A stretch of 64,000 nt of DNA from Halomonas korlensis (GTDB lineage: Bacteria; Pseudomonadota; Gammaproteobacteria; Pseudomonadales; Halomonadaceae), in contig NZ_FPBP01000011.1 of assembly GCF_900116705.1 (NCBI RefSeq), positions 1-64,000 of the forward strand. Reading direction: 5' to 3'. The notes beneath the pieces are model-generated. The model saw only the letters and a program-made list of their open reading frames with translations, was not told the DNA's origin and searched no databases. A program made the position numbers and the translations under genes. This document shows, one piece after another, positions 34,833 to 44,484 of the stretch (its first letter is position 1; every line of letters begins with the position of its first letter).

Positions 34833-36187
34833 GTGATGTGCAACGCTTTCTCGATCGCCTTACCGAGCGCAACGCCCAGCGCACTGCCTCGCAAGGGCCC
34901 GAGCCCACCTGGATCGCCGCACGGCGCCAGGCCGGGGCTGCACGCTTCGAGGCGCTGGGTTTCCCCAATCGCCGTGTCGAGGCATGGAAATACACCGATG
35001 TGCGCGCCATCGCCAGCGGTGATTTCCAGTTGACGAGCGATGCCGAGTTTTCGCCCGCCACGGCAGCGGCGTTGACCCTGCCGGTGGCGGCGCACCGCCT
35101 GACCTTCGTCGATGGCGTGTTTTCGGCCTCGCTGTCACAGCTGGATGACCTGCCCCAGGGCGTGCAGCTGCTGCCGCTCTCCCAGGCGCTGGAAGAGAAC
35201 CACGAAGCTGTAGGCGGTCCCCTGGGTCGGCTGACCGGCGTTGAGTTCTCGCCCTTTTCGGCCCTCAATACCGCTTTCATGGAAGAGGGCGCCGTGTTGC
35301 GTCTGGCCGCCGGCACCGTGGTGGAAAAGCCGATCATCGTGCAATTCCTGTCTCGTGCCAACGACGCCCCGGTGATGAGCCATCCGCGCATTCTTGTCGA
35401 GGCCGGCAGTCGCAGCGAAGCCACGCTGATTGAGCATCATATCGGGGAGGCCGCCGCGGCCAACTTCACCAACCTGGTGGAGGAGATCCTGCTCGACCGC
35501 GGCGCCATCTTGACGCACTACAAGCTGCAGGAAGCGCCGCTTTCCGACCTGCATGTGGCCAGCATCCACGTCGAGCAGGGCCGCGACAGCCGCTTCACCT
35601 CCTTCAACCTGAACCTGGGTGGCGGCCTGGTGCGCAACGACCTGGTGACCGAACTCAATGGCCAAGGGGCCGAGGCCACTTTCAACGGCCTCTTCTACGG
35701 TCAAGGCCGCCAGCACGTGGATAACCACACCCTGGCCAACCACAACGCGCCGCGTACCTTCTCCAACGAGAACTACAAGGGCATTCTCGATGACCGTGCC
35801 CATGGCGTGTTCAACGGCAAGGTCGTGGTCAAGCGCGACAGCCAGCAGATCGAAGGTTTCCAGAGCAATGCCAACCTGCTGCTCTCTGACCGCGCGCACA
35901 TCGATGCCAAGCCCGAGCTCGAGATCTACGCCGATGATGTGAAGTGCTCTCACGGCACGACCACGGGACAGCTCGACGAGGAGGCGATCTTCGCCCTGCG
36001 CACCCGCGGCATCGATGAGCAGACCGCGCGGGGTCTGCTGACCCTGGCCTTTGCCGGCGAGGTGCTGGAGCAGGTGACGCTGGACGCCGTATCCGAGCGT
36101 GTCGAGCTGGCCGTGGCCGGCAAGCTGCCCGAGCGCTTCAATCTGGCCGGCCTGGTAGAAACCGCCGTCGCGCTTGGCGAAGGATGA
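34829..36187 (+). CDS. sufD: Fe-S cluster assembly protein SufD
   Basis: A 452-residue SufB paralogue. GFPNRRVEAWKYTDVR near the N-terminus and the C-terminal HGTTTGQLDEEAIFALRTRGID match SufD; the beta-helix core contains DNHTLANHNAPRTFSNENYKGIL. It begins inside the last codons of sufC with a 4-bp ATGA overlap, so the two are translationally coupled. Confidence 0.96.
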   Translation: MSDVQRFLDRLTERNAQRTASQGPEPTWIAARRQAGAARFEALGFPNRRVEAWKYTDVRAIASGDFQLTSDAEFSPATAAALTLPVAAHRLTFVDGVFSASLSQLDDLPQGVQLLPLSQALEENHEAVGGPLGRLTGVEFSPFSALNTAFMEEGAVLRLAAGTVVEKPIIVQFLSRANDAPVMSHPRILVEAGSRSEATLIEHHIGEAAAANFTNLVEEILLDRGAILTHYKLQEAPLSDLHVASIHVEQGRDSRFTSFNLNLGGGLVRNDLVTELNGQGAEATFNGLFYGQGRQHVDNHTLANHNAPRTFSNENYKGILDDRAHGVFNGKVVVKRDSQQIEGFQSNANLLLSDRAHIDAKPELEIYADDVKCSHGTTTGQLDEEAIFALRTRGIDEQTARGLLTLAFAGEVLEQVTLDAVSERVELAVAGKLPERFNLAGLVETAVALGEG

Positions 36188-36217
36188 GCGCGTGAGCCAC
36201 GACATGAGGAAGCAGCC

Positions 36218-37477
36218 ATGACCGATCTGGCCACCCGACGTCCTCTCGAGATTCCGGCACTGGATGTGGCTGCCGTGCGTGCGGATTTTCCGATCCTCGC
36301 GCGCGAGGTGCACGGCAAGCCGCTGGTGTATCTCGACAATGCGGCGACTAGTCAGACACCGAGACAGGTGACCGAGGTGTTCAGTGACTATTTCGGTCGC
36401 TACAACGCCAATATTCACCGCGGCCTGCACACTTTATCCGATGAGGCCACGGCGGCCTTCGAAGGCAGCCGTGAAACGGTGCGCGCCTTTCTCGGTGCTC
36501 GTGAGACCCGCGAGATCATCTTTACGCGCGGTACCACCGAGGCGATCAACCTGGTCGCCAACAGTTGGGGGCGCGCCAACCTCAAGCCCGGCGACGAAGT
36601 GCTGGTGTCACGCCTCGAGCATCATTCCAATATCGTGCCCTGGCAATTGCTGGCAGCCGAGCTCGGGTTCACCCTCAAGGTGATCCCGGTCGACTCGCGC
36701 GGTGTGCTGGACCTCGAGGCCTACCACGCGCTTTTCACCGAGCGCACCCGTCTGGTAGCGGTAAATCATGTGTCCAACGCCTTCGGCACCATCAACCCGG
36801 TGCGTGAGATGGCAGCGGTGGCTCACGAGCACGGCGCACGAATCCTGATCGACGGCGCCCAGGCCACGCCGCACCAGCCGGTGGACGTGGTCGCGATCGA
36901 TGCCGATTTCTATGCGTTCTCTGGCCACAAGGTCTATGGGCCGACCGGTGCCGGCGTGCTGTATGGCAAGGCATCTCTGCTCGAGGCCATGCCGCCCTGG
37001 CAGGGCGGTGGCGAGATGATCAAGACGGTATCCTTCGAGTCGCCCACCACCTTTGCCGGCATACCGCACAAGTTCGAGGCGGGCACGCCGGCGATTGCCG
37101 AGGTGATTGCCCTGGGCAGGGCACTCGAATGGGTGCAAGGGGTCGGTCTGGACGCCATCGCGGCCTGGGAAGCCAGGCTGCTGGCGCATGCCACGACGCA
37201 GGTATCGCGCATCGATGGCCTGCGCCTGCTGGGGACGGCGCCGGACAAGGCGGGGGTGCTGTCGTTTGTCGTCGAAGGAGCTCATGCCCAGGATATCGGC
37301 CTGCTGATCGATCAGCTCGGCGTGGCGATTCGCACCGGCCATCATTGTGCCCAACCGTTGCTTGCGCATTTCGGCGTGGATGCGACCTGTCGTGCGTCGT
37401 TTGCCGCCTACAACACCCTGGAGGAGGTCGACGTCTTCGTCGAATCTCTGGAACGGGTCATCGGCATGGTGCGCTAA
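36218..37477 (+). CDS. sufS: Cysteine desulfurase SufS
   Basis: A 419-residue PLP-dependent type II cysteine desulfurase that supplies sulfur to the SUF scaffold. The PLP lysine is Lys238 in FSGHKVYGPTGAG, and the persulfide-forming cysteine is Cys377 in RTGHHCAQPLL. Other blocks are YLDNAATSQTP and ITRGTTEAINLVA-like residues. Thirteen residues longer than E. coli SufS at the N-terminus. A sulfur-transfer partner (sufE or sufU) is not in the operon. Confidence 0.96.
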   Translation: MTDLATRRPLEIPALDVAAVRADFPILAREVHGKPLVYLDNAATSQTPRQVTEVFSDYFGRYNANIHRGLHTLSDEATAAFEGSRETVRAFLGARETREIIFTRGTTEAINLVANSWGRANLKPGDEVLVSRLEHHSNIVPWQLLAAELGFTLKVIPVDSRGVLDLEAYHALFTERTRLVAVNHVSNAFGTINPVREMAAVAHEHGARILIDGAQATPHQPVDVVAIDADFYAFSGHKVYGPTGAGVLYGKASLLEAMPPWQGGGEMIKTVSFESPTTFAGIPHKFEAGTPAIAEVIALGRALEWVQGVGLDAIAAWEARLLAHATTQVSRIDGLRLLGTAPDKAGVLSFVVEGAHAQDIGLLIDQLGVAIRTGHHCAQPLLAHFGVDATCRASFAAYNTLEEVDVFVESLERVIGMVR

Positions 37478-37485
37478 GGAGGCCC

Positions 37486-38058
37486 ATGAGTGATATCGAG
37501 CAGTTAACTGGCCTCGTGCGGGGGCAGACCCTGCCGCTCCAGCGCGATGTCGAGGCCATCTCCATTCCCTTCGGCAAGACCGTGACCCTGCCGGAGGACA
37601 GCAGCGTCAGCGTGATGCAGGCCAAGGGCAGCTCGGTGAGCGTGGGATTCGAGGGCCGACTCTACCTGATCGAGGGTTCCCAGCTCGACGCACTAGGCCT
37701 CGAGGCGCTACCCAGGCCCACCCTGCCCGAAGACGCTACCGAAGATGAAATCGAGCAGTTCGTCTGGGACCAGCTGCGCACCTGTTTCGACCCCGAGATT
37801 CCGGTCAATATCGTGGATCTGGGGCTGGTTTATGGCTGCCGAATCGAACGGCTGATCAGTGGCGAACGGATGGTCACCATCCGCATGACCCTGACCGCTC
37901 CCGGCTGCGGGATGGGCGATGTGATTGCCGCTGATGCCCGCAACAAGATTCTCGGCGCTCCACAGATCAGTAAGGTCCACACCGAGATTGTCTTCGACCC
38001 GCCCTGGAGCCGTGAGATGATGAGCGACGAGGCAAAATTGGCACTGGGTATGTTCTAG
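37486..38058 (+). CDS. sufT: SufT-type Fe-S maturation factor (MIP18 family)
   Basis: A 190-residue protein whose C-terminal 100 residues are a MIP18/DUF59 domain: LRTCFDPEIPVNIVDLGLVYG, then MTLTAPGCGMGDVIAADA with its conserved Cys. The N-terminal half is the SufT extension. ATG 37486 has GGAGG just upstream and lies 8 bp after sufS. SufT is needed for maturation of Fe-S proteins under high demand in other bacteria. Confidence 0.93.
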   Translation: MSDIEQLTGLVRGQTLPLQRDVEAISIPFGKTVTLPEDSSVSVMQAKGSSVSVGFEGRLYLIEGSQLDALGLEALPRPTLPEDATEDEIEQFVWDQLRTCFDPEIPVNIVDLGLVYGCRIERLISGERMVTIRMTLTAPGCGMGDVIAADARNKILGAPQISKVHTEIVFDPPWSREMMSDEAKLALGMF

Positions 38059-38092
38059 CGCTTCTTGTTGTCGCCTGGCCCCGGAACTCCCG

Positions 38093-38920
38093 ATGCATGC
38101 GCTGTGGTGGAAAGTCTTCAAGAGTTTGCTGATGTCGCTGGGCGCCCTGATGCTGCTGCTGGGGTTGGTGCTGGTGGGGGCGAACCTGTGGGTACTGGGC
38201 AGCACCCGGGGACTGATCGAGCAGGAACTGCCGATGTGTAGCCGGGAACGGGTCGGCATCGTGTTCGGTACCTCTCACTGGACCCGCAGCGGTATGCGCA
38301 ACCCCTATTTCGAGAGTCGCATGGTGGCCGCCGCGCACTTGGTGCACAGCGGTCGGGTCCATCATCTGCTGCTTTCCGGTGACAACAGTACCCGCTACTA
38401 CAACGAACCGATCACCATGTGGCGCGACCTTCGCGATCGGCAGGTGCGTGATGTGGACATGACGCTCGATTACGCGGGATTCAGCACGTTCGATACGCTG
38501 GCGCGTGCGCGGGATGTGTTCGGCGTTGAGCGCGCCTTGCTGATTACTCAGACCTGGCATCTGCCACGCGCGCTGTTCATCGGTAAGGCGCTGGGGCTCG
38601 AGGTCAGCGGTTGTGCTGCCGTGCCCGGAGATCCGGTTAGCGGGCTCTGGCGCATCAAGGCGCGTGAATGGCTGGCACGGGTGGCGACGCTGGGGGATCT
38701 TTATCTGTGGGGGAGGGAGCCTTATTTTCTGGGGCCCCAGGAGCCGCTCAAGATCTTTCCGCGCCGTTGGCAGGCCTCATGGCAAGCCAGCGAAAATCGG
38801 AGAGAACTGGGGGTCAGTGCTTCTGCTTTTGCAATGCGTAAAGCTCACGGATCAGCGAACGACAGCCTTTCCAGCACTCTTCTATCACCGGCTCGAGAGG
38901 GTCGGGGAGAGGGTGAGTGA
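38093..38920 (+). CDS. sanA: SanA/YdcF-family membrane protein
   Basis: A 275-residue protein with one N-terminal helix (LMLLLGLVLVGANLWVL) and a DUF218 domain: VGIVFGTSHW, HLLLSGDN, TFDTLARARDVFGVERALLITQTWHLPRALFI (quoted here: TQTWHLPRALF). SanA in E. coli influences envelope permeability to vancomycin; the chemistry is unknown. It is some 35 residues longer than E. coli SanA, and the extra C-terminus, from about 38814, is read antisense to the neighbouring gene, which suggests the original stop was lost. Confidence 0.85.
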   Translation: MHALWWKVFKSLLMSLGALMLLLGLVLVGANLWVLGSTRGLIEQELPMCSRERVGIVFGTSHWTRSGMRNPYFESRMVAAAHLVHSGRVHHLLLSGDNSTRYYNEPITMWRDLRDRQVRDVDMTLDYAGFSTFDTLARARDVFGVERALLITQTWHLPRALFIGKALGLEVSGCAAVPGDPVSGLWRIKAREWLARVATLGDLYLWGREPYFLGPQEPLKIFPRRWQASWQASENRRELGVSASAFAMRKAHGSANDSLSSTLLSPAREGRGEGE

Positions 38921-39254
38921 ACAGCGTCGATAGCGCCTGCATCAGCACGCGTTCCTGCTCGAGGAGTTCACCGATGACTACCTGGCTTTCGTTGCCGACG
39001 AAGCTTTTCAGACGGCTCCACAGCCACAGGTAATCGTCACGCTCAACATCGGCATCGCGCGGCAAGAGATCGAGATGCGTGCGCGAGAGTTCCTGCAACG
39101 CCTGCAATGAATTCGCCCGTTGCTCGTAGTGCGGCTTCAGGGTGTCGCGCAGCGTCGGCTTCAGGCGTTCCAGATTGTCCTGAAAATAATCGATGCTGTC
39201 GGCCAAGGCTTCGAGAGCGCTGTCCATCGCCACTTGGCGATTGTCGAGAAACAT
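38814..39254 (-). CDS. Hypothetical helical protein
   Basis: A 146-residue all-helical, acidic protein with no signal peptide. MDSALEALADSIDYFQDNLERLKPTL is a likely coiled-coil segment (residues 10-35). No family recognised. GGAGG lies 7 bp before ATG 39254. Its last 107 bp overlap the 3' end of sanA on the opposite strand. Confidence 0.7.
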   Translation of the reverse strand: MFLDNRQVAMDSALEALADSIDYFQDNLERLKPTLRDTLKPHYEQRANSLQALQELSRTHLDLLPRDADVERDDYLWLWSRLKSFVGNESQVVIGELLEQERVLMQALSTLFTHPLPDPLEPVIEECWKGCRSLIRELYALQKQKH

Positions 39255-39366
39255 GGATGGTCACCTCCTCCGGTGACGCAGATTGTGCGTGGGTGAACGG
39301 TGTTTTGCTACCCCTGAGCCGGATAAATTTGTGCCATTTTCCTCTGCTCGTTACCTAAAACCTATA

Positions 39367-40275
39367 TCAACCGTTCGGCTTGGTGGGTGTCTTGCGCGGA
39401 GCAATGGCGTTCTTCTCGATATGCTCGATGATCAAGCCGGCGATATCCCGGCCAGTCGCGGTCTCGATCCCTTGTAATCCCGGCGAAGAGTTCACTTCCA
39501 TGATCACCGGACCGTGATTGGAGCGCAACAGGTCGACCCCGGCAACACGCAACCCCATGGCCTTGGCGGCGCGAATCGCCGTGGAACGCTCTTCAGGGGT
39601 GATGCGGATCACACTGGCGGTTCCGCCACGATGAAGGTTGGAGCGAAACTCGCCATCGGCGGCCTGGCGTTTCATCGATGCCACCACCTTGTCACCGACC
39701 ACCAGGCAGCGAATGTCGGCCCCGCGTGCCTCCTTGATGTACTCCTGGACCATAATGTTGGCCTTCAGGCCCATGAACGCCTGGATAACGCTCTCGGCGG
39801 CCTGGTTAGTCTCGGCCAGTACCACGCCGATGCCTTGGGTGCCTTCCAGCAACTTGATCACCAGCGGCGCGCCGCGAACCATGGTGATGAGATCGGGGAT
39901 GTCGTCCGGTGAGTGAGCGAATCCGGTGACCGGCAGGCCCAACCCCTTGCGCGACAGCAGTTGTAGTGAACGCAGCTTGTCGCGCGAGCGAGTGATGGCT
40001 ACCGAGTCGTTGATCACGTAGGTATTCATCATCTCGAACTGGCGCAGTACGGCGCAGCCATAGAAGGTGACCGACGAGCCGATGCGCGGTATCACCGCAT
40101 CGAAATGCTCGATCTCCTTGCCCTTGTAGTGGATCGAGGGGTGGTGCGAGGCGATGCTCATATAACAGCGCAGGGTGTCGACCACCCGGGCGGTGTGACC
40201 ACGTTGTTCAGCCGCCTCGGCCAGTCGGCGAGTCGAATAGAGATTGCGGTTGCGCGACAGCAGTGCGATATGCAT
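39367..40275 (-). CDS. rimK: RimK-family ATP-grasp ligase
   Basis: A 302-residue ATP-grasp enzyme matching RimK, which adds glutamate residues to the C-terminus of ribosomal protein S6. Markers are [15 protein letters not shown] at the N-terminus, [31 protein letters not shown] (ATP-binding loop), [20 protein letters not shown] and [14 protein letters not shown] (Mg/ATP residues). GGAG lies 6 bp before ATG 40275. Downstream of rimB with about 30 bp between. Confidence 0.95.
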   Translation of the reverse strand: MHIALLSRNRNLYSTRRLAEAAEQRGHTARVVDTLRCYMSIASHHPSIHYKGKEIEHFDAVIPRIGSSVTFYGCAVLRQFEMMNTYVINDSVAITRSRDKLRSLQLLSRKGLGLPVTGFAHSPDDIPDLITMVRGAPLVIKLLEGTQGIGVVLAETNQAAESVIQAFMGLKANIMVQEYIKEARGADIRCLVVGDKVVASMKRQAADGEFRSNLHRGGTASVIRITPEERSTAIRAAKAMGLRVAGVDLLRSNHGPVIMEVNSSPGLQGIETATGRDIAGLIIEHIEKNAIAPRKTPTKPNG

Positions 40276-40305
40276 GCGGAACTCCGGGTCGATGGCCAAG
40301 AAGCG

Positions 40306-40743
40306 TCAGGGTTCGCCATGCAGGAAGGCAGCACCGGGAGCCACCAGCAGGCGGCGCAGGGCACGGCGGCCGAGCAGCATGGGGTGGCGCATGTCGCGCC
40401 GGTCGGTAAGGCTGAGTTCCAGCGGAAATTCCAGGGCGCCCAGGCGCATGGGCGTTCGAATCACGTAACGCCACTCTGCCTGGCCGTTGGAGCTGCGAAC
40501 CTGGCGCCGGTCGTGCAGATGCAGCTTAAACACGTGCGGGGGCGTGTGTGGCCCGCCACTACGCGTGGTGAAGCTGACCCATAGGCGATCGTCTTCTTCG
40601 AAGGATTCGATGTCCTCGGCATGCAGCGCCGAGGTTCGCGCGCCAGTATCGGACTTTGCACAGAGCGTGATGCCAAGCTCAGGCAAGGTCACCATTTCGC
40701 GACGGCCGATGACCGCCCTGGCCTGGTATGGCAGTTCCTTCAT
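40306..40743 (-). CDS. rimB: RimB-like retropepsin-type protein (ATP-dependent zinc protease family)
   Basis: A 145-residue protein of the family often annotated as ATP-dependent zinc protease (DUF, PF05618-like) and, in Pseudomonas, RimB, a protease that trims RimK-made tails. The aspartic-protease motif is KSDTGARTSALHA (D-T-G, residues about 31-43), with HPMLLGRRAL as the C-terminal dyad-like strand. ATG 40743 has CGGAGA upstream. It is read together with rimK. Confidence 0.88.
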   Translation of the reverse strand: MKELPYQARAVIGRREMVTLPELGITLCAKSDTGARTSALHAEDIESFEEDDRLWVSFTTRSGGPHTPPHVFKLHLHDRRQVRSSNGQAEWRYVIRTPMRLGALEFPLELSLTDRRDMRHPMLLGRRALRRLLVAPGAAFLHGEP

Positions 40744-40831
40744 CGTATTCTCCGAAAAGGTGTCACGGGAATGTGTGCTGGGGAAGTCTGGCGATGTAAA
40801 CCGATTCGAGGTGCAGCTGGCGCGCAGGCAA

Positions 40832-41884
40832 TCAGTGTTTGTCGAGCGCCTGGTTGCGAGCCGTGCCAAGACCGGCCAGCCGGCGGCCGATGGCTGTGTC
40901 TGGGGCCGCCTCGCGCAGGGTCATGAGCAGTGGCAGACGCAGCCGTGGAATCACCGCGAGATCGCGGGCCACGCTCATGAAATCCGTGTCGTGACGCTCG
41001 GCCAGGCGTGCCAGAAAGCGCGGCAGGCGCTCGGCATGTTCCAGATGCGGCCAGCCGCGCCCGGCAATGGCGGCGAGCAGATCGGGCCCGCAGGCGTTCG
41101 GGTCGTCGAGCAGGTCGTCGAACCAGGCGCCGGCGATCTTGCGATCGGCGCCACCGATGGCGCGCACGCAAGCACAGAAGGTCTCGATGTCCCCGCTTGC
41201 GGCGGCCTGTTCGCCGCGTTCGCGCAAGGCCAGCGCCAGTGCATCGTCGATGACCACATGTTCCAGGCAATAGCACAGCGGGGTCAGCACGTCCTCGGGA
41301 AGGTTCGCCAGTCGTGCGGCGAGGTCGCGCGCCTGCGTCGCGTCGTGACGCACTGCGAAATCGGCCAGCCCCTGCAAGCCCAGCGCGCGCCAGTCTACCG
41401 CCTGCTGTCCGCTGAGGTAGGCTTCTACAGGCTCCAGATGCTCGCTGGCCGCTTGGCCCATATCCCGATTGGCCCGTGCATGCATCACCGCGCGAAACGG
41501 CAGCGAGGGCGTGAAGGCCAGGGGGTTATCCTGCATCAGGTTACCCACTTCATTACGGTCCTCGCGGCCGACGGCCGACACGCTGCGACCAAGCGTCTCG
41601 AGCAGGCGTTGGACGAAACCGTCCCGCGGGGCCGCGACAAGCTGGCCCTGCTCGTCGAGCGGTAGCGCGAGAAACCAGATCAGCGGGTCGCGCACGTCGC
41701 CCAGGCGAAACACCAGGCCCAGGCGCGCCTCGTTCTGCCACGGCTCGGGCCAGGGCATTTCCCCGGCCTCGAAGGCCGCCAAGGTTTCCAGTGCGCAGGG
41801 CTCGACTCGCCGACCCAGATGGTAAAGCCACACCTCGGCGCCGCTGCGGACAAAAAAATCATGAAGGCTGTGGATGGGTTGCAT
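40832..41884 (-). CDS. DUF3549 family protein
   Basis: A 350-residue soluble protein with the DUF3549 N-terminal pattern (SLHDFFVRSGAEVWLYHLGRRV). The remainder is mostly helical repeats. No role known. GGGAG precedes ATG 41884 by about 6 bp; the frame extends 69 codons upstream in low-quality sequence and is not used. Separated from rimB by about 90 bp. Confidence 0.85.
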   Translation of the reverse strand: MQPIHSLHDFFVRSGAEVWLYHLGRRVEPCALETLAAFEAGEMPWPEPWQNEARLGLVFRLGDVRDPLIWFLALPLDEQGQLVAAPRDGFVQRLLETLGRSVSAVGREDRNEVGNLMQDNPLAFTPSLPFRAVMHARANRDMGQAASEHLEPVEAYLSGQQAVDWRALGLQGLADFAVRHDATQARDLAARLANLPEDVLTPLCYCLEHVVIDDALALALRERGEQAAASGDIETFCACVRAIGGADRKIAGAWFDDLLDDPNACGPDLLAAIAGRGWPHLEHAERLPRFLARLAERHDTDFMSVARDLAVIPRLRLPLLMTLREAAPDTAIGRRLAGLGTARNQALDKH

Positions 41885-42160
41885 ACTGTCTCCCGGACTC
41901 GAACCGTGCACTCTACCGCGACGATCACGGACTGTCAGCAGGTACCGACAGTGAGTGTCGCCTCGACGCTGATCAGAAAGTGATCGATAGGCGCAAACAC
42001 CCGTGTTATCTGGCGAAGCGACGATTTTCCAACGATTATCCACAGGGACGTGCAGGGTTTCTGTGCACGAGTATAGAGCCATACGCAACATCTCGACTCA
42101 TAACCAACGGCTATTGGCAACTCAACTGGTTACTACCTAGAGTATTTATCCATGAACCCC

Positions 42161-42181
42161 GAAGAAACTGTTGGTTTCTTC
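42161..42181 (+). other. stem-loop in the leader of the ABC operon
   Basis: A perfect 8-bp stem GAAGAAAC (42161-42168) with GTTTCTTC (42174-42181), loop TGTTG, lies about 30 bp upstream of the binding-protein gene. A 10-codon ORF (ATG 42152 to TAG 42184) covers it. It could be a transcript-stabilising or attenuation element; no function shown. Confidence 0.45.
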
Positions 42182-42211
42182 TAGAGCACCCCGTAAATCA
42201 GGAGTAAACCC

Positions 42212-42970
42212 ATGCTGCGTTACATGGTCATGACCATCGCCTCTGTCGGCGCTCTCACCTTCGGGGGGCTTGCCCAGGCACAGGAGGAGCCGATCAGGGT
42301 CGGCATGTCCGGCGGCTATTTTCCCTTTACCTTCGTCGAGCAGGATAGCTTGAAAGGCTTTGAGGTCGACGTCATGGAAGCTATTGCCGAGGAAATGGGA
42401 GGCGATGTCGAGTTCGTCACCGCCAACTTCTCGGGCCTGTTTGGCATGCTCGAGTCCGGCCGAATCGATACCATCGCCAACCAGATCACCATTACCAAGG
42501 AGCGCTCGGCCAAGTATGCCTTCACCGACCCCTACGTCTACGACGGCGCGCAAGTGGTGGTCAGAGAAGGCAACGAAGAGATCCAGGGTGTCGAGGACCT
42601 CAGGGGCAAGACCGTGGCCGTTAACCTGGGTTCCAACTATGAGCAACTGCTGCGCGAGTTGCCCTACGCTGACGAGATTGACATCCGTACCTACGAAAGC
42701 AATATCGAGCAGGACACCGCGCTGGGACGGGTCGATGCCTTCGTCATGGATCGCGTGAGTGCCAGCCAGGTGATTCAGGAGAAGCCGTTGCCGCTGGCCC
42801 TGGCCGGTCAGCCGTTCTCCGAGATCCGCAATGCTCTGCCGTTCCGGGATACCGAGTCCGGGCGGGACTTGCGCGACCGTGTCGACGCGGCACTTGATGC
42901 CCTGCGCGAGTCAGGCGAGCTCCAGGCCATTTCCGAGCGTTGGTTCGGCACCGATATCACCCAGCCCTAG
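42212..42970 (+). CDS. Amino acid ABC transporter, periplasmic binding protein (cystine-type)
   Basis: A 252-residue type II periplasmic binding protein. A signal peptide ends at AQA (about residue 23). IRVGMSGGYFPFTFVEQDSLKGFEVDV (shortened: GGYFPFTFVEQDSLKGFEVD) and ITKERSAKYAFTDPYVY are the family's ligand-binding parts; GRVDAFVMDR follows. The resemblance is to the FliY/TcyJ cystine group, but the ligand is not certain. First gene of a three-gene operon; AGGAG precedes ATG 42212. Confidence 0.9.
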   Translation: MLRYMVMTIASVGALTFGGLAQAQEEPIRVGMSGGYFPFTFVEQDSLKGFEVDVMEAIAEEMGGDVEFVTANFSGLFGMLESGRIDTIANQITITKERSAKYAFTDPYVYDGAQVVVREGNEEIQGVEDLRGKTVAVNLGSNYEQLLRELPYADEIDIRTYESNIEQDTALGRVDAFVMDRVSASQVIQEKPLPLALAGQPFSEIRNALPFRDTESGRDLRDRVDAALDALRESGELQAISERWFGTDITQP

Positions 42971-42986
42971 GAGCTGAGACGCCCCG

Positions 42987-43661
42987 ATGCGCGTTCTCGA
43001 TTTCGACTACATGCTAGGGCTGGTGCCTATCCTGCTGCGCTATCTGCCCCTGACCCTGCAGATGGCGGCCATGGGCATGGCACTGGCCCTTGTGCTGGCG
43101 TGCGGCCTGGCGGTGATCCGCGTGTTACGCATTCCCGGGCTGAACGCGGCCACGCTACTGTTCATCTCGTTCTTTCGCGGTACGCCACTGCTGGTCCAGC
43201 TGTTCCTGTTCTACTATGGCTTGCCGCAGTTGTTGGCCTTCCTGACGCAGATCAACGGCATCACTGCGACGATCATGGGGCTGACGCTGCACTTCTCAGC
43301 TTACATGGCAGAATCGATTCGGGCCGCCATCGTCGGTGTCGATCGCAGCCAGACGGAGGCTGCCCTGTCCATCGGCATGACCAACGGCCAGCTGATGCGG
43401 CGCGTCGTCCTGCCCCAGGCCACGCGCGTGGCAGTGCCCACTCTGATGAATTATTTCATCGACATGATCAAGGCGACGTCGCTGGCCTTCACCTTGGGTG
43501 TCACCGAACTGATGGGGGCCACCCAGAAGGAGGCCGCCGGTAGTTTCCTCTATTTCGAGGCCTTTATTACCGTGGCGATCTTCTACTGGGTCATTGTCGA
43601 GCTGTTGGCCTGGTTCCAGCGGCGCCTGGAAACCCGGCTCAACGAGGCATATCGCCGATGA
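42987..43661 (+). CDS. Amino acid ABC transporter permease
   Basis: A 224-residue HisM/HisQ-type permease with about five helices. The family N-terminus ([20 protein letters not shown]), [19 protein letters not shown] and the cytoplasmic EAA loop ([22 protein letters not shown]) are present. A single permease gene, so it probably forms a homodimer. Starts 17 bp after the binding-protein gene and overlaps the ATPase gene by 4 bp (ATGA). Confidence 0.94.
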   Translation: MRVLDFDYMLGLVPILLRYLPLTLQMAAMGMALALVLACGLAVIRVLRIPGLNAATLLFISFFRGTPLLVQLFLFYYGLPQLLAFLTQINGITATIMGLTLHFSAYMAESIRAAIVGVDRSQTEAALSIGMTNGQLMRRVVLPQATRVAVPTLMNYFIDMIKATSLAFTLGVTELMGATQKEAAGSFLYFEAFITVAIFYWVIVELLAWFQRRLETRLNEAYRR

Positions 43662-44416
43662 TCAAGGTGCAGGGACTCGTCAAGCGCTTCGGTGGCGTCG
43701 CGGTGCTCGATGGCATCGATCTTGCCATCGAGCAGGGCGAAATCATCGTGGTGATTGGCCCGTCGGGGACCGGCAAGTCGACGCTGTTGCGCTGCCTGAA
43801 TTTCCTCGAGCGACCCGACGCCGGCTATCTGACCATCGGCGACCTGGCGGTGGATGTCACCAAGGCCAGTCGTGCCGATATTCTCGAGGCCAGGCGGCGT
43901 ACGGCCTTCGTGTTCCAGAACTATGCGCTATTTGCCAACAAGACGGCGCTCGAGAACATCGCCGAGGGATTGATCGTCGTCAATCGCTGGCCGAAGGAGA
44001 AGGCTCATGCACGGGCCCGGGAGATCCTCGAGCGCATCGGGCTGACCGACAAGGCCGATGCTTATCCCGCCTCGCTGTCGGGCGGCCAGCAACAGCGCGT
44101 GGGGATCGGGCGCGCCATGGCCGCTCAGGCCGAAGTGATCCTCTTCGACGAGCCGACCTCCTCGCTCGACCCCGAGTGGGTCGAGGAAGTGCTGGCGCTG
44201 ATGAAGCAGCTGGCCCAGGAGCGTCAGACCATGCTAGTGGTGACCCACGAGATGGGGTTCGCACGCGACGTGGCGGATCGCGTTATCTTCATGGAGGGCG
44301 GCCGCATCGTCGAGCAGGGGCCGCCTTCGCGGCTGTTCGGTGACCCTCAGGACCCGCGTACCCGCGATTTCCTGCGTAAGGTGCTGGCCAATCAGGTCTC
44401 GCTTGACGCGACATGA
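43658..44416 (+). CDS. Amino acid ABC transporter ATP-binding protein
   Basis: A 252-residue ATPase: [15 protein letters not shown] (Walker A, about residues 34-48), [15 protein letters not shown] (signature), [15 protein letters not shown] (Walker B) and [19 protein letters not shown] (H-loop). The HEMGFA block is typical of polar amino acid importers. Starts within the permease stop codon (ATGA overlap), so the two are coupled. Confidence 0.95.
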   Translation: MIKVQGLVKRFGGVAVLDGIDLAIEQGEIIVVIGPSGTGKSTLLRCLNFLERPDAGYLTIGDLAVDVTKASRADILEARRRTAFVFQNYALFANKTALENIAEGLIVVNRWPKEKAHARAREILERIGLTDKADAYPASLSGGQQQRVGIGRAMAAQAEVILFDEPTSSLDPEWVEEVLALMKQLAQERQTMLVVTHEMGFARDVADRVIFMEGGRIVEQGPPSRLFGDPQDPRTRDFLRKVLANQVSLDAT

Positions 44417-44484
44417 CGCCACGGCTGGCCAGCCACGGCCTCAAGCAGGGATAATGGGGCATTTTCGGGAAAGAGACTCGTTCC

